The position numbers were made by a program, and so were the translations under genes. This document shows, one piece after another, positions 55,973 to 62,198 of a DNA stretch of 62,198 nt. This DNA comes from an uncultured Acidimicrobiales bacterium (lineage in GTDB: Bacteria; Actinomycetota; Acidimicrobiia; Acidimicrobiales; AC-14). A model generated the notes under the pieces. It ran no database searches. It was not told the origin of the DNA and saw nothing but the letters and a program-made list of their open reading frames with translations. Numbering within the stretch: the first letter of the stretch is position 1; every line of letters starts with the position of its first letter. The stretch lies in NCBI GenBank assembly GCA_902805665.1, contig CADCTB010000106.1, positions 319-62,516 of the forward strand, written 5' to 3'.

Positions 55973-56019
55973 GTGGCTGCCTTTCCGGCTCGACTGATGA
56001 GGCCTGGCAGGCGGCTCAC
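55969..56019 (-). CDS. 16-residue micro-ORF, second tandem copy, rplF-rplR gap
   Basis: GTG 56019 overlaps the stop of the first copy (GTGA). The frame [16 protein letters not shown] ends in a TGA overlapping the rplR GTG (GTGA). The sequence is a 47-bp duplicate of the upstream unit, so its last residues echo the rplF C-terminus. It may let ribosomes pass on from rplF to rplR. Confidence 0.35.
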   Translation of the reverse strand: MSRLPGLISRAGKAAT

Positions 56020-56074
56020 TTCGCCGCCTTTCCGGCTCTACTGATGAGGCCTGGCAGGCGGCTCACTTCGCCGC
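55981..56074. repeat. Two tandem 47-bp copies around the rplF stop codon
   Basis: 55981-56027 and 56028-56074 are identical except for one base (G at 55992, T at 56039). The second covers the last codons of rplF (GKAAK and stop) and part of the spacer. The start of a third copy (CTTTCCGGC) follows at 56075. The unit length equals 51 minus a 4-base GTGA overlap, so each copy recreates a start-stop frame. Confidence 0.95.
56016..56066 (-). CDS. 16-residue micro-ORF, first tandem copy, rplF-rplR gap
   Basis: GTG 56066 overlaps the rplF TGA (GTGA). The frame [16 protein letters not shown] ends in TGA, which in turn overlaps the GTG of the second copy. The final GKAAK is the same as the rplF C-terminus because the DNA is duplicated. 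Neither copy has a Shine-Dalgarno site, so any translation would depend on termination-reinitiation. Confidence 0.35.
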   Translation of the reverse strand: MSRLPGLISRAGKAAK

Positions 56075-56602
56075 CTTTCCGGCCTTGCGGCGGACGACCT
56101 CGCCGGCGTACCGGACACCCTTGCCCTTGTAGGGCTCGGGCTTGCGAAGGCTGCGGATGTTGGCGGCCACCTGGCCGACGGCTTCCTTGTCGATGCCCCG
56201 CACGGTGATGCGGGTGGGCGCCGGGGTCTCGAACGTGATGCCCTCGGGGGCGTCGACGGAGACGGGGTGGCTGAAGCCGAGGGCCAGGTCGAGCTTGGCC
56301 GGCGTGGTGGCGGCGGCCCGGTACCCGACGCCGACGATCTCCAGGTCGCGGGTGAAGCCGTCGGTCACGCCGACGACCATGTTGCTGACCAGGGAACGGG
56401 TCAGGCCGTGCAGGGCCCGGTGCTGGCGCTGGTCGGTGGGGCGCTCCACCAGCAGGACGCCCTCGTCCTGGCGGATGGTGATGTCGCGGGGAAGGTCACG
56501 CTCGAGCGTGCCCTTCGGACCGGAGACCTTGACGTGGCCGTCGGTCATCTCGATGGTCACGCCGGCCGGGACCGGGATGGGGCTTCTACCGATGCGAGAC
56601 AT
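56063..56602 (-). CDS. rplF: 50S ribosomal protein uL6
   Basis: uL6 lies near the factor-binding site. The 179 residues contain [40 protein letters not shown], then [19 protein letters not shown] and [20 protein letters not shown]. The C-terminal GKAAK codes the repeated 47-bp unit. It follows rpsH in the spc order. Confidence 0.97.
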   Translation of the reverse strand: MSRIGRSPIPVPAGVTIEMTDGHVKVSGPKGTLERDLPRDITIRQDEGVLLVERPTDQRQHRALHGLTRSLVSNMVVGVTDGFTRDLEIVGVGYRAAATTPAKLDLALGFSHPVSVDAPEGITFETPAPTRITVRGIDKEAVGQVAANIRSLRKPEPYKGKGVRYAGEVVRRKAGKAAK

Positions 56603-56611
56603 GACCCCTCC

Positions 56612-57016
56612 TCACCACACGTAGCAGAGGACTTCGCCACCGACCCGGCGCTGACGCGCCTCCCGGTCGGTGAGCAGCCCCTGGCTGGTCGAGAGCACGG
56701 CGACGCCGAGGCCGCCGAGCACGCGCGGCAGGCTGTCGGCCTGGATGTAGACCCGCCGGCCCGGCTTGGACACCCGGCGGAGGCCGGAGATCGTGGGCGA
56801 GCGGTCGTGGGTGTACTTCATGGTGATCTCCAGGATGCGACCCGGGCGGGTGCCGTCCTCGCTCACCTTGAAGTCGCCGATGTAGCCCTCGCGGCGGAGG
56901 ATGGCCGCCAGGGCCTCCTTGAGCTTCGAGGACGGCATGCGCACGCTGTCCTGGCTGGCGGTGGCCCCGTTGCGGAGGCGCGTCAGCATGTCGGCGATCG
57001 GATCGGTCATCGTCAT
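56612..57016 (-). CDS. rpsH: 30S ribosomal protein uS8
   Basis: uS8 is a primary 16S binder and, in enterobacteria, the spc-operon repressor. The 134 residues: [60 protein letters not shown], then [20 protein letters not shown] and [10 protein letters not shown] second ATG two codons on (57010) may be the true start. Confidence 0.97.
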   Translation of the reverse strand: MTMTDPIADMLTRLRNGATASQDSVRMPSSKLKEALAAILRREGYIGDFKVSEDGTRPGRILEITMKYTHDRSPTISGLRRVSKPGRRVYIQADSLPRVLGGLGVAVLSTSQGLLTDREARQRRVGGEVLCYVW

Positions 57017-57029
57017 CGGCGGCCTCCTC

Positions 57030-57215
57030 TCACCAGCTGGCCTTCGTCACGCCGGGAACCTCGCCGGCGTGCACCATCTCCCGAAGGCAGATGCGGCACA
57101 GGTTGAACTTGCGGTACACGGCACGCGGCCGCCCACACCGCGCACAGCGGGTGTAGGCGCGCACCTTGAACTTCGGCTTGCGCTGCTGCTTCTGGATGAG
57201 CGCTGTCTTGGCCAC
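57030..57215 (-). CDS. rpsN: 30S ribosomal protein uS14, type Z (zinc form)
   Basis: A 61-residue protein with [20 protein letters not shown], then [20 protein letters not shown] and [21 protein letters not shown]. Two CxxC pairs (CARC, CRIC) bind zinc. It lies between rplE and rpsH as usual for type Z. Confidence 0.97.
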   Translation of the reverse strand: MAKTALIQKQQRKPKFKVRAYTRCARCGRPRAVYRKFNLCRICLREMVHAGEVPGVTKASW

Positions 57216-57233
57216 GAAACTCCTCAGATCCCT

Positions 57234-57833
57234 CTACTGCGGGGCATCAGCACGGCGGAACGGAAAACCGAAGGCGTCGAGCAGGGCCCGACCCTCGGCG
57301 TTGGTGCGGGCGGTGGTGACGATGGTGATGTCCATCCCCCGCACCGCGTCGATCTTGTCGTAGTCGACCTCGGGGAAGATCAGCTGCTCGTCGACCCCGA
57401 AGGTGTAGTTGCCCCGGCCGTCGAAGCCGTTGGGCGGCAGCCCCCGGAAGTCACGGATTCGGGGGATGGCGAGGGCGATCAGCCGGTCGAGGAACTCCCA
57501 CATGCGGTCGCCCCGCAGAGTGACCTTGGCGCCGATGGGCACGCCCTCCCGCAGCTTGAACGCGGCGATGGACCGGCGGGCCCGGGTGACGAGCGGCTTC
57601 TGCCCGGTGATCAGGGTCAGGTCGGTGACCGCCCCCTCGAGGAGGGACGCCTGCTGGGTGGCCCGGCCCACGCCCATGTTGACCACGATCTTCTCGAGGC
57701 GGGGGACCTCCATGATGTTGCCGAGCCCCAGTGACTCCTGGAGCTCACCGCGCAGCACGTCGTTGTACCGGACCTTCAGGCGGGGCATCTCTTTGGTAGT
57801 CGTGGCGCCCGTCGTTGATGTGGAGGTGGCCAT
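57234..57833 (-). CDS. rplE: 50S ribosomal protein uL5
   Basis: uL5 binds 5S rRNA and contacts P-site tRNA. The 199 residues have a 20-residue N-terminal tail ([20 protein letters not shown]) and then the family core [60 protein letters not shown] and [20 protein letters not shown]. It shares one base with the rplX stop. Confidence 0.96.
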   Translation of the reverse strand: MATSTSTTGATTTKEMPRLKVRYNDVLRGELQESLGLGNIMEVPRLEKIVVNMGVGRATQQASLLEGAVTDLTLITGQKPLVTRARRSIAAFKLREGVPIGAKVTLRGDRMWEFLDRLIALAIPRIRDFRGLPPNGFDGRGNYTFGVDEQLIFPEVDYDKIDAVRGMDITIVTTARTNAEGRALLDAFGFPFRRADAPQ

Positions 57834-58138
57834 CAGACGTCACCTCCGCACTTGCGGCAGATGCGGACCTTCGTGCCCTGGTCGTCGAAGCGGTAGCCGA
57901 CGCGGGTCGGGCCGCACGACGGGCAGATCAAGGCGACGTTGGACGCCGGCATAGGCATGTCCTTGTCGATGATCCCCGCTTGCATGGTGGCCCGGGCCGC
58001 CCGCTGGTGCTTCTTGGCCACGTTGACGCCCTCGACGATGACCTTGCCGTCCTTGGGGAAGACGCGCATGATCTCGCCCTCGTCGCCCCGGTCCTTGCCG
58101 GTGAGCACCCTCACCCGGTCGCCCTTCTTCAGCTTCAT
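57833..58138 (-). CDS. rplX: 50S ribosomal protein uL24
   Basis: uL24 initiates large-subunit assembly. The 101 residues from the ATG at 58138: [60 protein letters not shown], ending in a four-cysteine block ([20 protein letters not shown]), likely a zinc site. The start shares one base with the stop of the 19-codon ORF upstream. Confidence 0.96.
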   Translation of the reverse strand: MKLKKGDRVRVLTGKDRGDEGEIMRVFPKDGKVIVEGVNVAKKHQRAARATMQAGIIDKDMPMPASNVALICPSCGPTRVGYRFDDQGTKVRICRKCGGDV

Positions 58139-58197
58139 CACAGACCTCCGGTCAAAACGGCGCTCGCTGAGCAAGCTCCGCTCGCGAAGCGAGACAT
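58138..58197 (-). CDS. 19-residue micro-ORF bridging rplN and rplX
   Basis: The ATG at 58197 shares one base with the rplN TGA (TGATG) and the frame [19 protein letters not shown] ends in a TGA that shares one base with the rplX ATG (TGATG). Both ends are fused. A GGAGGT site inside serves rplX. The DNA carries copy B of the REP-like element, read in another frame than copy A, so a conserved peptide is unlikely even if translation occurs. Confidence 0.3.
   Translation of the reverse strand: MSRFASGACSASAVLTGGL
58163..58196 (-). repeat. REP-like element after the rplN stop (copy B)
   Basis: CTCGCTGAGCAAGCTCCGCT and the following GCGAAGCGAGACAT match copy A (55571-55606) at 22 of the first 25 bases and again end ACAT just before a stop codon. 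Nested palindromes CTCGC...GCGAG are visible. Confidence 0.6.
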
Positions 58198-58565
58198 CAC
58201 AACACCTCAGGTGCGAGAGAGATGATCCTCATGAACTTCTTGTCCCGCAGCTCGCGGCCCACCGGGCCGAAGATGCGGGTGCCCCGCGGCTGCTGGGCGT
58301 CGTTGATGAGCACGGCGGCGTTCTCGTCGAAGCGGATGTAGCTGCCGTCGGGACGGCGGTTCTCCTTCTTCGTGCGCACGACGACGCACTTCACCACCTC
58401 GCCCTTCTTCACCGCTGCGCCCGGGATGGCGTCCTTGACCGTGCCGACGATGATGTCGCCGATCGAGGCGTAGCGCCGCTTGGAACCGCCCAGCACCTTG
58501 ATGCAGAGCACCTCCTTGGCGCCGGAGTTGTCGGCCACCCGTAGACGAGTTTCCTGTTGGATCAC
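58197..58565 (-). CDS. rplN: 50S ribosomal protein uL14
   Basis: uL14 forms an intersubunit bridge and a binding site for the silencing factor RsfS. The 122 residues from GTG 58565: [60 protein letters not shown], then [21 protein letters not shown]. It is 67 bases after rpsQ. Confidence 0.97.
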   Translation of the reverse strand: MIQQETRLRVADNSGAKEVLCIKVLGGSKRRYASIGDIIVGTVKDAIPGAAVKKGEVVKCVVVRTKKENRRPDGSYIRFDENAAVLINDAQQPRGTRIFGPVGRELRDKKFMRIISLAPEVL

Positions 58566-58632
58566 TGCGTCACCGCCCGAAGGGCTGGTGATGCGGAACA
58601 GGGAGACAGTGCGACGAAGCCGCTCGTAGCCT

Positions 58633-58950
58633 TCACTTTGCCCTCTCGAGGACTTCGACGATGCGCCAGTGCTTCAGCTTGGACAGGGGGCGGGTCTCGG
58701 AGATGCGGACGCGGTCCCCGACCCTGCTCTCGTTGCCCTCGTCGTGGGCGTGGATGCGCTTGGTGCGCTGCACCGTCTTGGTGTAGCGGCGGTGGCGCAC
58801 CCGCTCGACGACCGCGACAACGGCGGTCTTGTCCATGGCGGAGGAGACCACTACGCCCTCGCGCACCTTGCGCGGGTTGGGACGCGCCTCCTGCCCGCTG
58901 GCGCCCTGCTCTCCGCTCACGGGGCCGCTCGGGCCCTGGGCGTCAGCCAC
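58633..58950 (-). CDS. rpsQ: 30S ribosomal protein uS17 with N-terminal extension
   Basis: uS17 is a primary 16S binder. From GTG 58950 the 105 residues begin with a low-complexity stretch of about 22 residues ([20 protein letters not shown]) before the conserved [60 protein letters not shown], and [21 protein letters not shown]. The start overlaps the rpmC end by eight bases; a later start cannot be excluded. Confidence 0.95.
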   Translation of the reverse strand: MADAQGPSGPVSGEQGASGQEARPNPRKVREGVVVSSAMDKTAVVAVVERVRHRRYTKTVQRTKRIHAHDEGNESRVGDRVRISETRPLSKLKHWRIVEVLERAK

Positions 58951-59260
58951 TGGTCTCTCCCTCGTTCTGTGCGGCGCCGCGGCTGGCGGCGACCCTGGCC
59001 CGGCGGGCCTCGTTGGCCGCCTGCCACTCGGCATCGGCCTCGGCCTCGGCCGCCTCGGCGGCGGCGATCTCGCTCTCCCGCAGCAGCGTCTCGATGCGGG
59101 CGATGTCCCTGCGCAGTTGCCCAAGGCGGGCGTAGTTGTCGAGCTGGCCGGTCACGTGCTGGAACCGCAGGTTGAAGAGCTCCTCACGGGCCTCGGCCAG
59201 GCGGGTGGCCAGCTCGTCGTCGCTCATGTCGCGCAGTTCCGACGTTCGGTTGGAGGCCAT
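58943..59260 (-). CDS. rpmC: 50S ribosomal protein uL29 with long C-terminal tail
   Basis: uL29 sits at the exit tunnel where trigger factor and SRP dock. The normal core is residues 1-65 ([57 protein letters not shown]). After it a tail of about 40 residues, [20 protein letters not shown], then [21 protein letters not shown], extends the protein to 105. The ATG at 59260 shares one base with the preceding 26-codon ORF. Confidence 0.94.
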   Translation of the reverse strand: MASNRTSELRDMSDDELATRLAEAREELFNLRFQHVTGQLDNYARLGQLRRDIARIETLLRESEIAAAEAAEAEADAEWQAANEARRARVAASRGAAQNEGETSG

Positions 59261-59340
59261 CAGCCGCCCGCCTCCGGCGTGACGCCGATGGGAAGCCCCA
59301 TGGAGCTGCGCTCCTCCGCTGTGCTTCGGTGCTGGCTCAT
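59260..59340 (-). CDS. 26-residue micro-ORF bridging rplP and rpmC
   Basis: The ATG at 59340 shares one base with the rplP TGA (TGATG). The frame [20 protein letters not shown], then TPEAGG, stops at TGA sharing one base with the rpmC ATG (TGATG). So the three frames are chained without a free base. A GGAGGAG tract lies inside, before an internal ATG, and GGAGG precedes rpmC. It could be a real small protein or a coupling device. Confidence 0.4.
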   Translation of the reverse strand: MSQHRSTAEERSSMGLPIGVTPEAGG

Positions 59341-59756
59341 CAGATCTCCTCGGCCCGCACGATGATCTTCGCCTTGATCGGCAGCTTCTGGATCGCCCGG
59401 TTCATGGCCTCGCGAGCCAGGGGCTCGGCCACACCGGCGAGCTCGAACATGACCCGGCCGGGCTTGACCACAGCCACCCAGTGCTCGGGGTTGCCCTTGC
59501 CGGAGCCCATGCGGGTCTCGGCCGGCTTCTGGGTGACCGGCTTGTCCGGGAAGATGTTGATCCAGACCTTGCCACCACGCTTGATGTGGCGGGTCATGGC
59601 GATACGTGCGGCCTCGATCTGGCGGGCGGTGATCCATCCGGGCTCCTGGGCCTGGATCCCGAAGTCACCGAAGGTGATCTCGCTCCCGCCCGTGGCCTTT
59701 CCGGTCAGCCGGCCGCGGTGCTGCTTGCGGTGCTTGACCCTGCGCGGCATCAGCAT
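59340..59756 (-). CDS. rplP: 50S ribosomal protein uL16
   Basis: uL16 is close to the peptidyl transferase centre and aids A-site tRNA. The 138 residues from the ATG at 59756: [80 protein letters not shown] and [20 protein letters not shown]. It is one base from rpsC. Confidence 0.97.
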   Translation of the reverse strand: MLMPRRVKHRKQHRGRLTGKATGGSEITFGDFGIQAQEPGWITARQIEAARIAMTRHIKRGGKVWINIFPDKPVTQKPAETRMGSGKGNPEHWVAVVKPGRVMFELAGVAEPLAREAMNRAIQKLPIKAKIIVRAEEI

Positions 59757-59757
59757 G

Positions 59758-60747
59758 TCACTCGTCCCCTGACCTGAAGTGGGGGGTCTCGTGGTGCTCG
59801 CGCGTGCGCCGCTCGATCTCCTCTTCCTCGGCGAGCAGGCGCTCGCGCTCGGGGTCGGAGTCTGGGATGAGCGGCGCGGCGGTGGTGACATCGGCGTCGT
59901 CGGTGAGGCCGGCGTCGTCGAGCAGCGCGGCGTCCTCCGCGCCCAGGACACCGTTGCCGGTGGGGGCGGCGCCCGTGGCGCTACCCGGCTCTTCCTGGCC
60001 CGGCAGACGACGACCGCCACCGGCCGAGATGATCCGGCGCGGACGGGCGGCGCCACCGGAGGTCTCGCCGACGGCCATGGCCGCCTCACGGGAGATCTTG
60101 TCCTCGGTGGAGGTCTTGTAGGGCAGGATGTCGCCCTTGTAGATCCAGGTCTTGACGCCGATGCGCCCGAATGTGGTGCGGGCCTCGCGGAAGCCGTAGT
60201 CGATGTCGGAGCGGAGGGTGTGCAGGGGCACCCGGCCTTCGCGGTACCACTCGCTGCGGGCCATCTCAGAGCCGCCGAGGCGACCGGAGCACTGGACCCG
60301 GATGCCGAGGGCGCCCGCCTTCTGGGCGGTCTGGACCGCGCGCTTCATGGCCCGCCGGAAGCTGACCCGGCCGGCCAGCTGGTCGGCCACGCCTTGGGCG
60401 ATGAGCGCGGCGTCGAGCTCCGGCTGCTTGATCTCCTGGATGTTGAGCTGGATCTTGGGGTTGCCGCTCATCTTGGCCAGGTCGGCCCGAAGGCGGTCGG
60501 CCTCGGCGCCCCGCCGCCCGATGACGATGCCGGGACGGGCGGTGTGCACGTCGACCCGCAGGCGGTCACGGGTGCGCTCGACCTCGATGCGGCTGATGGC
60601 CGCATGGGGCAGCTGCTTCATGAGGTAGTCGCGGATCTCCCAGTCCTCGATGAGGTAGGCCTTGTACTCACGGTCGCTGAACCACCGGGACTTCCAGTCC
60701 GTGGTGACGCCCAGGCGGAACCCGTACGGGTTGACCTTCTGGCCCAT
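59758..60747 (-). CDS. rpsC: 30S ribosomal protein uS3 with long C-terminal tail
   Basis: uS3 guards the mRNA entry. The core is complete: [20 protein letters not shown], then [40 protein letters not shown] (KH domain) and [20 protein letters not shown]. After about residue 215 comes a tail of over 100 residues ([20 protein letters not shown], then acidic [20 protein letters not shown], and [20 protein letters not shown]), for a total of 329 against about 210-275 in typical bacteria. Confidence 0.95.
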   Translation of the reverse strand: MGQKVNPYGFRLGVTTDWKSRWFSDREYKAYLIEDWEIRDYLMKQLPHAAISRIEVERTRDRLRVDVHTARPGIVIGRRGAEADRLRADLAKMSGNPKIQLNIQEIKQPELDAALIAQGVADQLAGRVSFRRAMKRAVQTAQKAGALGIRVQCSGRLGGSEMARSEWYREGRVPLHTLRSDIDYGFREARTTFGRIGVKTWIYKGDILPYKTSTEDKISREAAMAVGETSGGAARPRRIISAGGGRRLPGQEEPGSATGAAPTGNGVLGAEDAALLDDAGLTDDADVTTAAPLIPDSDPERERLLAEEEEIERRTREHHETPHFRSGDE

Positions 60748-60749
60748 GA

Positions 60750-61457
60750 CTACTTCGACTCCTCTTCGGTGTTCGTGGTCTCGTCTGCCTCTCGTGTGGT
60801 GCTCTCGTCGGTCACCGTGTCGACCGTGGTGGTCTCCTCCGGCTCGGTCAGGAGCTCGTCCATCGTTGCTTCTTCGGTCTCGACCGGGGTCGTCGCCGCA
60901 GGGACCGTGCGATCCTCGGGACGGCGACGGGTGGGCCGGCCCCGCGACTCAGTGGCCGCCTCGGCACCGCCGGTACGGCGGCGACGGCGGTCGCCGGTGA
61001 CGCCCTGGGCCCGGCGGGCCCGGCGCTCCTGCAGCTCGCGGTCGGGCAGGCGGGAGACGAGCAGGGTGATGTGACAGGTGCGCTTGCGGATGCGGGTGGC
61101 CCGGCCCCGGGCCCGGGGGCGCCAGCGCTTGAGGGTGGGGCCCTCGTCGGCGTAGCAGGCGGAGACGAACAGCTCGTCGCCGACCATGGCGTGGTCGTGC
61201 TCGGCATTGGCGATGGCGGAATCCAGCAGCTTGCCCACCACGATCGCCGCGTCGCGCTCGCAGAACTTCAGGATCTCCTTGGCCCGCTCGGCGTCGTAGC
61301 CGCGGATGAGGTCGAGGACCTGACGCACCTTGTAGGGAGAGATGCGCACGTAGCGGGCGACGGCACGCGTCGAGGTGACCGGCGTGCGGACGGCCTGGGA
61401 GCGGGACTCCGGGCGCCGGCGCATGACGGGGGCTTCGTTGAGCTTCGGACCGGTCAT
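60750..61457 (-). CDS. rplV: 50S ribosomal protein uL22 with long acidic C-terminal tail
   Basis: uL22 lines the exit tunnel. Core: [80 protein letters not shown] and ITLLVS. The tail (about residues 140-235) first is arginine-rich ([20 protein letters not shown]) and then acidic ([37 protein letters not shown]). The total of 235 residues is about twice the usual size. Confidence 0.95.
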   Translation of the reverse strand: MTGPKLNEAPVMRRRPESRSQAVRTPVTSTRAVARYVRISPYKVRQVLDLIRGYDAERAKEILKFCERDAAIVVGKLLDSAIANAEHDHAMVGDELFVSACYADEGPTLKRWRPRARGRATRIRKRTCHITLLVSRLPDRELQERRARRAQGVTGDRRRRRTGGAEAATESRGRPTRRRPEDRTVPAATTPVETEEATMDELLTEPEETTTVDTVTDESTTREADETTNTEEESK

Positions 61458-61460
61458 CGG

Positions 61461-61739
61461 TTAGCGCCTCCCCGCCCGCTCCTGGCCGGCGTGGAACCGG
61501 AAGGTGCGGGTGAGGGCGAACTCGCCCAGCTTGTGACCGACCATGGCCTCGGTGATGTAGACGGGGACGTGCTTGCGCCCGTCGTGGACGGCGATGGTGT
61601 GGCCGACCATGTCGGGGATCACCGTCGAGCGACGGGACCAGGTCTTGATGACCCGCTTCTCGCCCTTCGCATTGAGGGCGTCGACCTTCCTCAGGAGGTG
61701 GTCGTCGATGAACGGGCCCTTCTTCAGGCTGCGTGCCAC
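61461..61739 (-). CDS. rpsS: 30S ribosomal protein uS19
   Basis: uS19 sits in the head beside uS13. The 92 residues: [92 protein letters not shown]. It starts 23 bases after rplB. Confidence 0.97.
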   Translation of the reverse strand: MARSLKKGPFIDDHLLRKVDALNAKGEKRVIKTWSRRSTVIPDMVGHTIAVHDGRKHVPVYITEAMVGHKLGEFALTRTFRFHAGQERAGRR

Positions 61740-61762
61740 GGTGTACCCCTACCTCGTCTTTA

Positions 61763-62198
61763 TCAACGTCGTGAGCCGCGCGTCCGGCGGCGACGGATGA
61801 TGAGCTTCTGGGACGGCTTGTTGGTGTTGCGGGTTCGGCCCTCCGGCTGTCCCCACGGCGAGACCGGGTGGCGACCACCCGACGTCTTGCCCTCGCCACC
61901 GCCATGGGGGTGGTCGACGGGGTTCATGGCCACGCCACGGCTCTGGGGGCGAACGCCCTTCCAGCGGTTCCGGCCGGCCTTGCCGATCGAGATCAGCTCG
62001 GCCTCGGAGTTGCCGACCTCGCCGATGGTGGCCCGGCAGTCGATGGGCACCCGGCGCATCTCGGTGCTGGGCAGGCGCAGGGTGGCGAAGTCGCCCTCCT
62101 TGGCCACCAGCTGGATGCTGGCGCCGGCGCCCCGGCCCATCTTGCCGCCGGCGCCCGGCTTCAGCTCCACGTTGTGCACCGTGGTGCCGACGGGGATG
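61763..62198 (-). CDS. rplB: 50S ribosomal protein uL2, C-terminal half (cut by window edge)
   Basis: The last 144 residues of uL2 are present, from [20 protein letters not shown] at the right edge through [40 protein letters not shown] with the conserved peptidyl-transferase-proximal His, to [13 protein letters not shown]. The N-terminal half and the rest of the S10 operon (rplW, rplD, rplC, rpsJ) lie outside. Confidence 0.97.
   Translation of the reverse strand, partial: IPVGTTVHNVELKPGAGGKMGRGAGASIQLVAKEGDFATLRLPSTEMRRVPIDCRATIGEVGNSEAELISIGKAGRNRWKGVRPQSRGVAMNPVDHPHGGGEGKTSGGRHPVSPWGQPEGRTRNTNKPSQKLIIRRRRTRGSRR

Overview
The window is a high-GC, gene-dense actinobacterial chromosome segment with almost no spare DNA. 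No gene-free gap exceeds about 210 bases. Actinobacterial markers are a WhiB-type iron-sulfur regulator, a mycothiol-dependent maleylpyruvate-isomerase-like protein, the GuaB3 IMP-dehydrogenase relative and DUF3039. Acidimicrobiia or a neighbouring deep lineage is my best guess; this is inference from gene content and not a database result.

Layout. Positions 1-9600 hold a partial HNH nuclease, a small regulator operon, an AlkZ-like winged-helix protein, a glycine-rich repeat secreted protein, a folate/purine operon (purN-purH-folD-metF, minus strand), DUF4235-DUF3039, a WhiB regulator and a PHB-depolymerase-like esterase. Positions 9600-21900 hold two GH13 alpha-glucan enzymes, a seven-repeat RCC1-like secreted protein, a methyltransferase, sucCD, a Rieske-like membrane protein, PcrA helicase and a zinc alcohol dehydrogenase. 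Positions 22000-30200 hold guaA, an Sfp-type phosphopantetheinyl transferase, a complete three-gene AmmeMemoRadiSam cluster, an HTH/thioredoxin pair, guaB3, DUF554 and a 3Fe-4S ferredoxin. Positions 30200-42500 form a long minus-strand housekeeping run: glmM, glmS, acpS, nnr, a CBS protein, alr, udg, tsaE, tsaB, rimI, tsaD, then CIRCE-controlled groES-groEL. Positions 42500-48200 hold rplM-rpsI, a mycothiol-type protein, a second UvrD-like helicase, yceI with a palindromic operator, and truA. Positions 48200-62198 are the S10/spc/alpha ribosomal superoperon, transcribed right to left from rplB (cut by the window edge) to rplQ, with secY, adk, map, infA and rpoA in the usual order.

The cell-biology theme is growth: nucleotide and one-carbon metabolism, translation, secretion, cell-wall amino-sugar and D-alanine supply, t6A tRNA modification and chaperonin. 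Many adjacent genes overlap by ATGA, GTGA or TGATG, so translation is probably strongly coupled.

The most unusual signal is in the gaps that are not overlaps. Several gaps inside minus-strand operons are occupied by a micro-ORF whose start overlaps the upstream stop and whose stop overlaps or abuts the downstream start: glmS-acpS, rimI-tsaD, rplF-rplR (two tandem copies produced by a 47-bp duplication), rplR-rpsE, rplN-rplX and rplP-rpmC. A related 23-codon ORF precedes the phosphopantetheinyl transferase. They may be stepping stones that keep ribosomes on the message, or partly by-products of palindromic repeats inserted at stop codons. Other notable points are a probable CTG start for infA, a lipoprotein signal without a normal start codon in front of the esterase, and long tails on ribosomal proteins uS3, uL22 and uL29. 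No tRNA, rRNA, IS element or CRISPR array was recognised.
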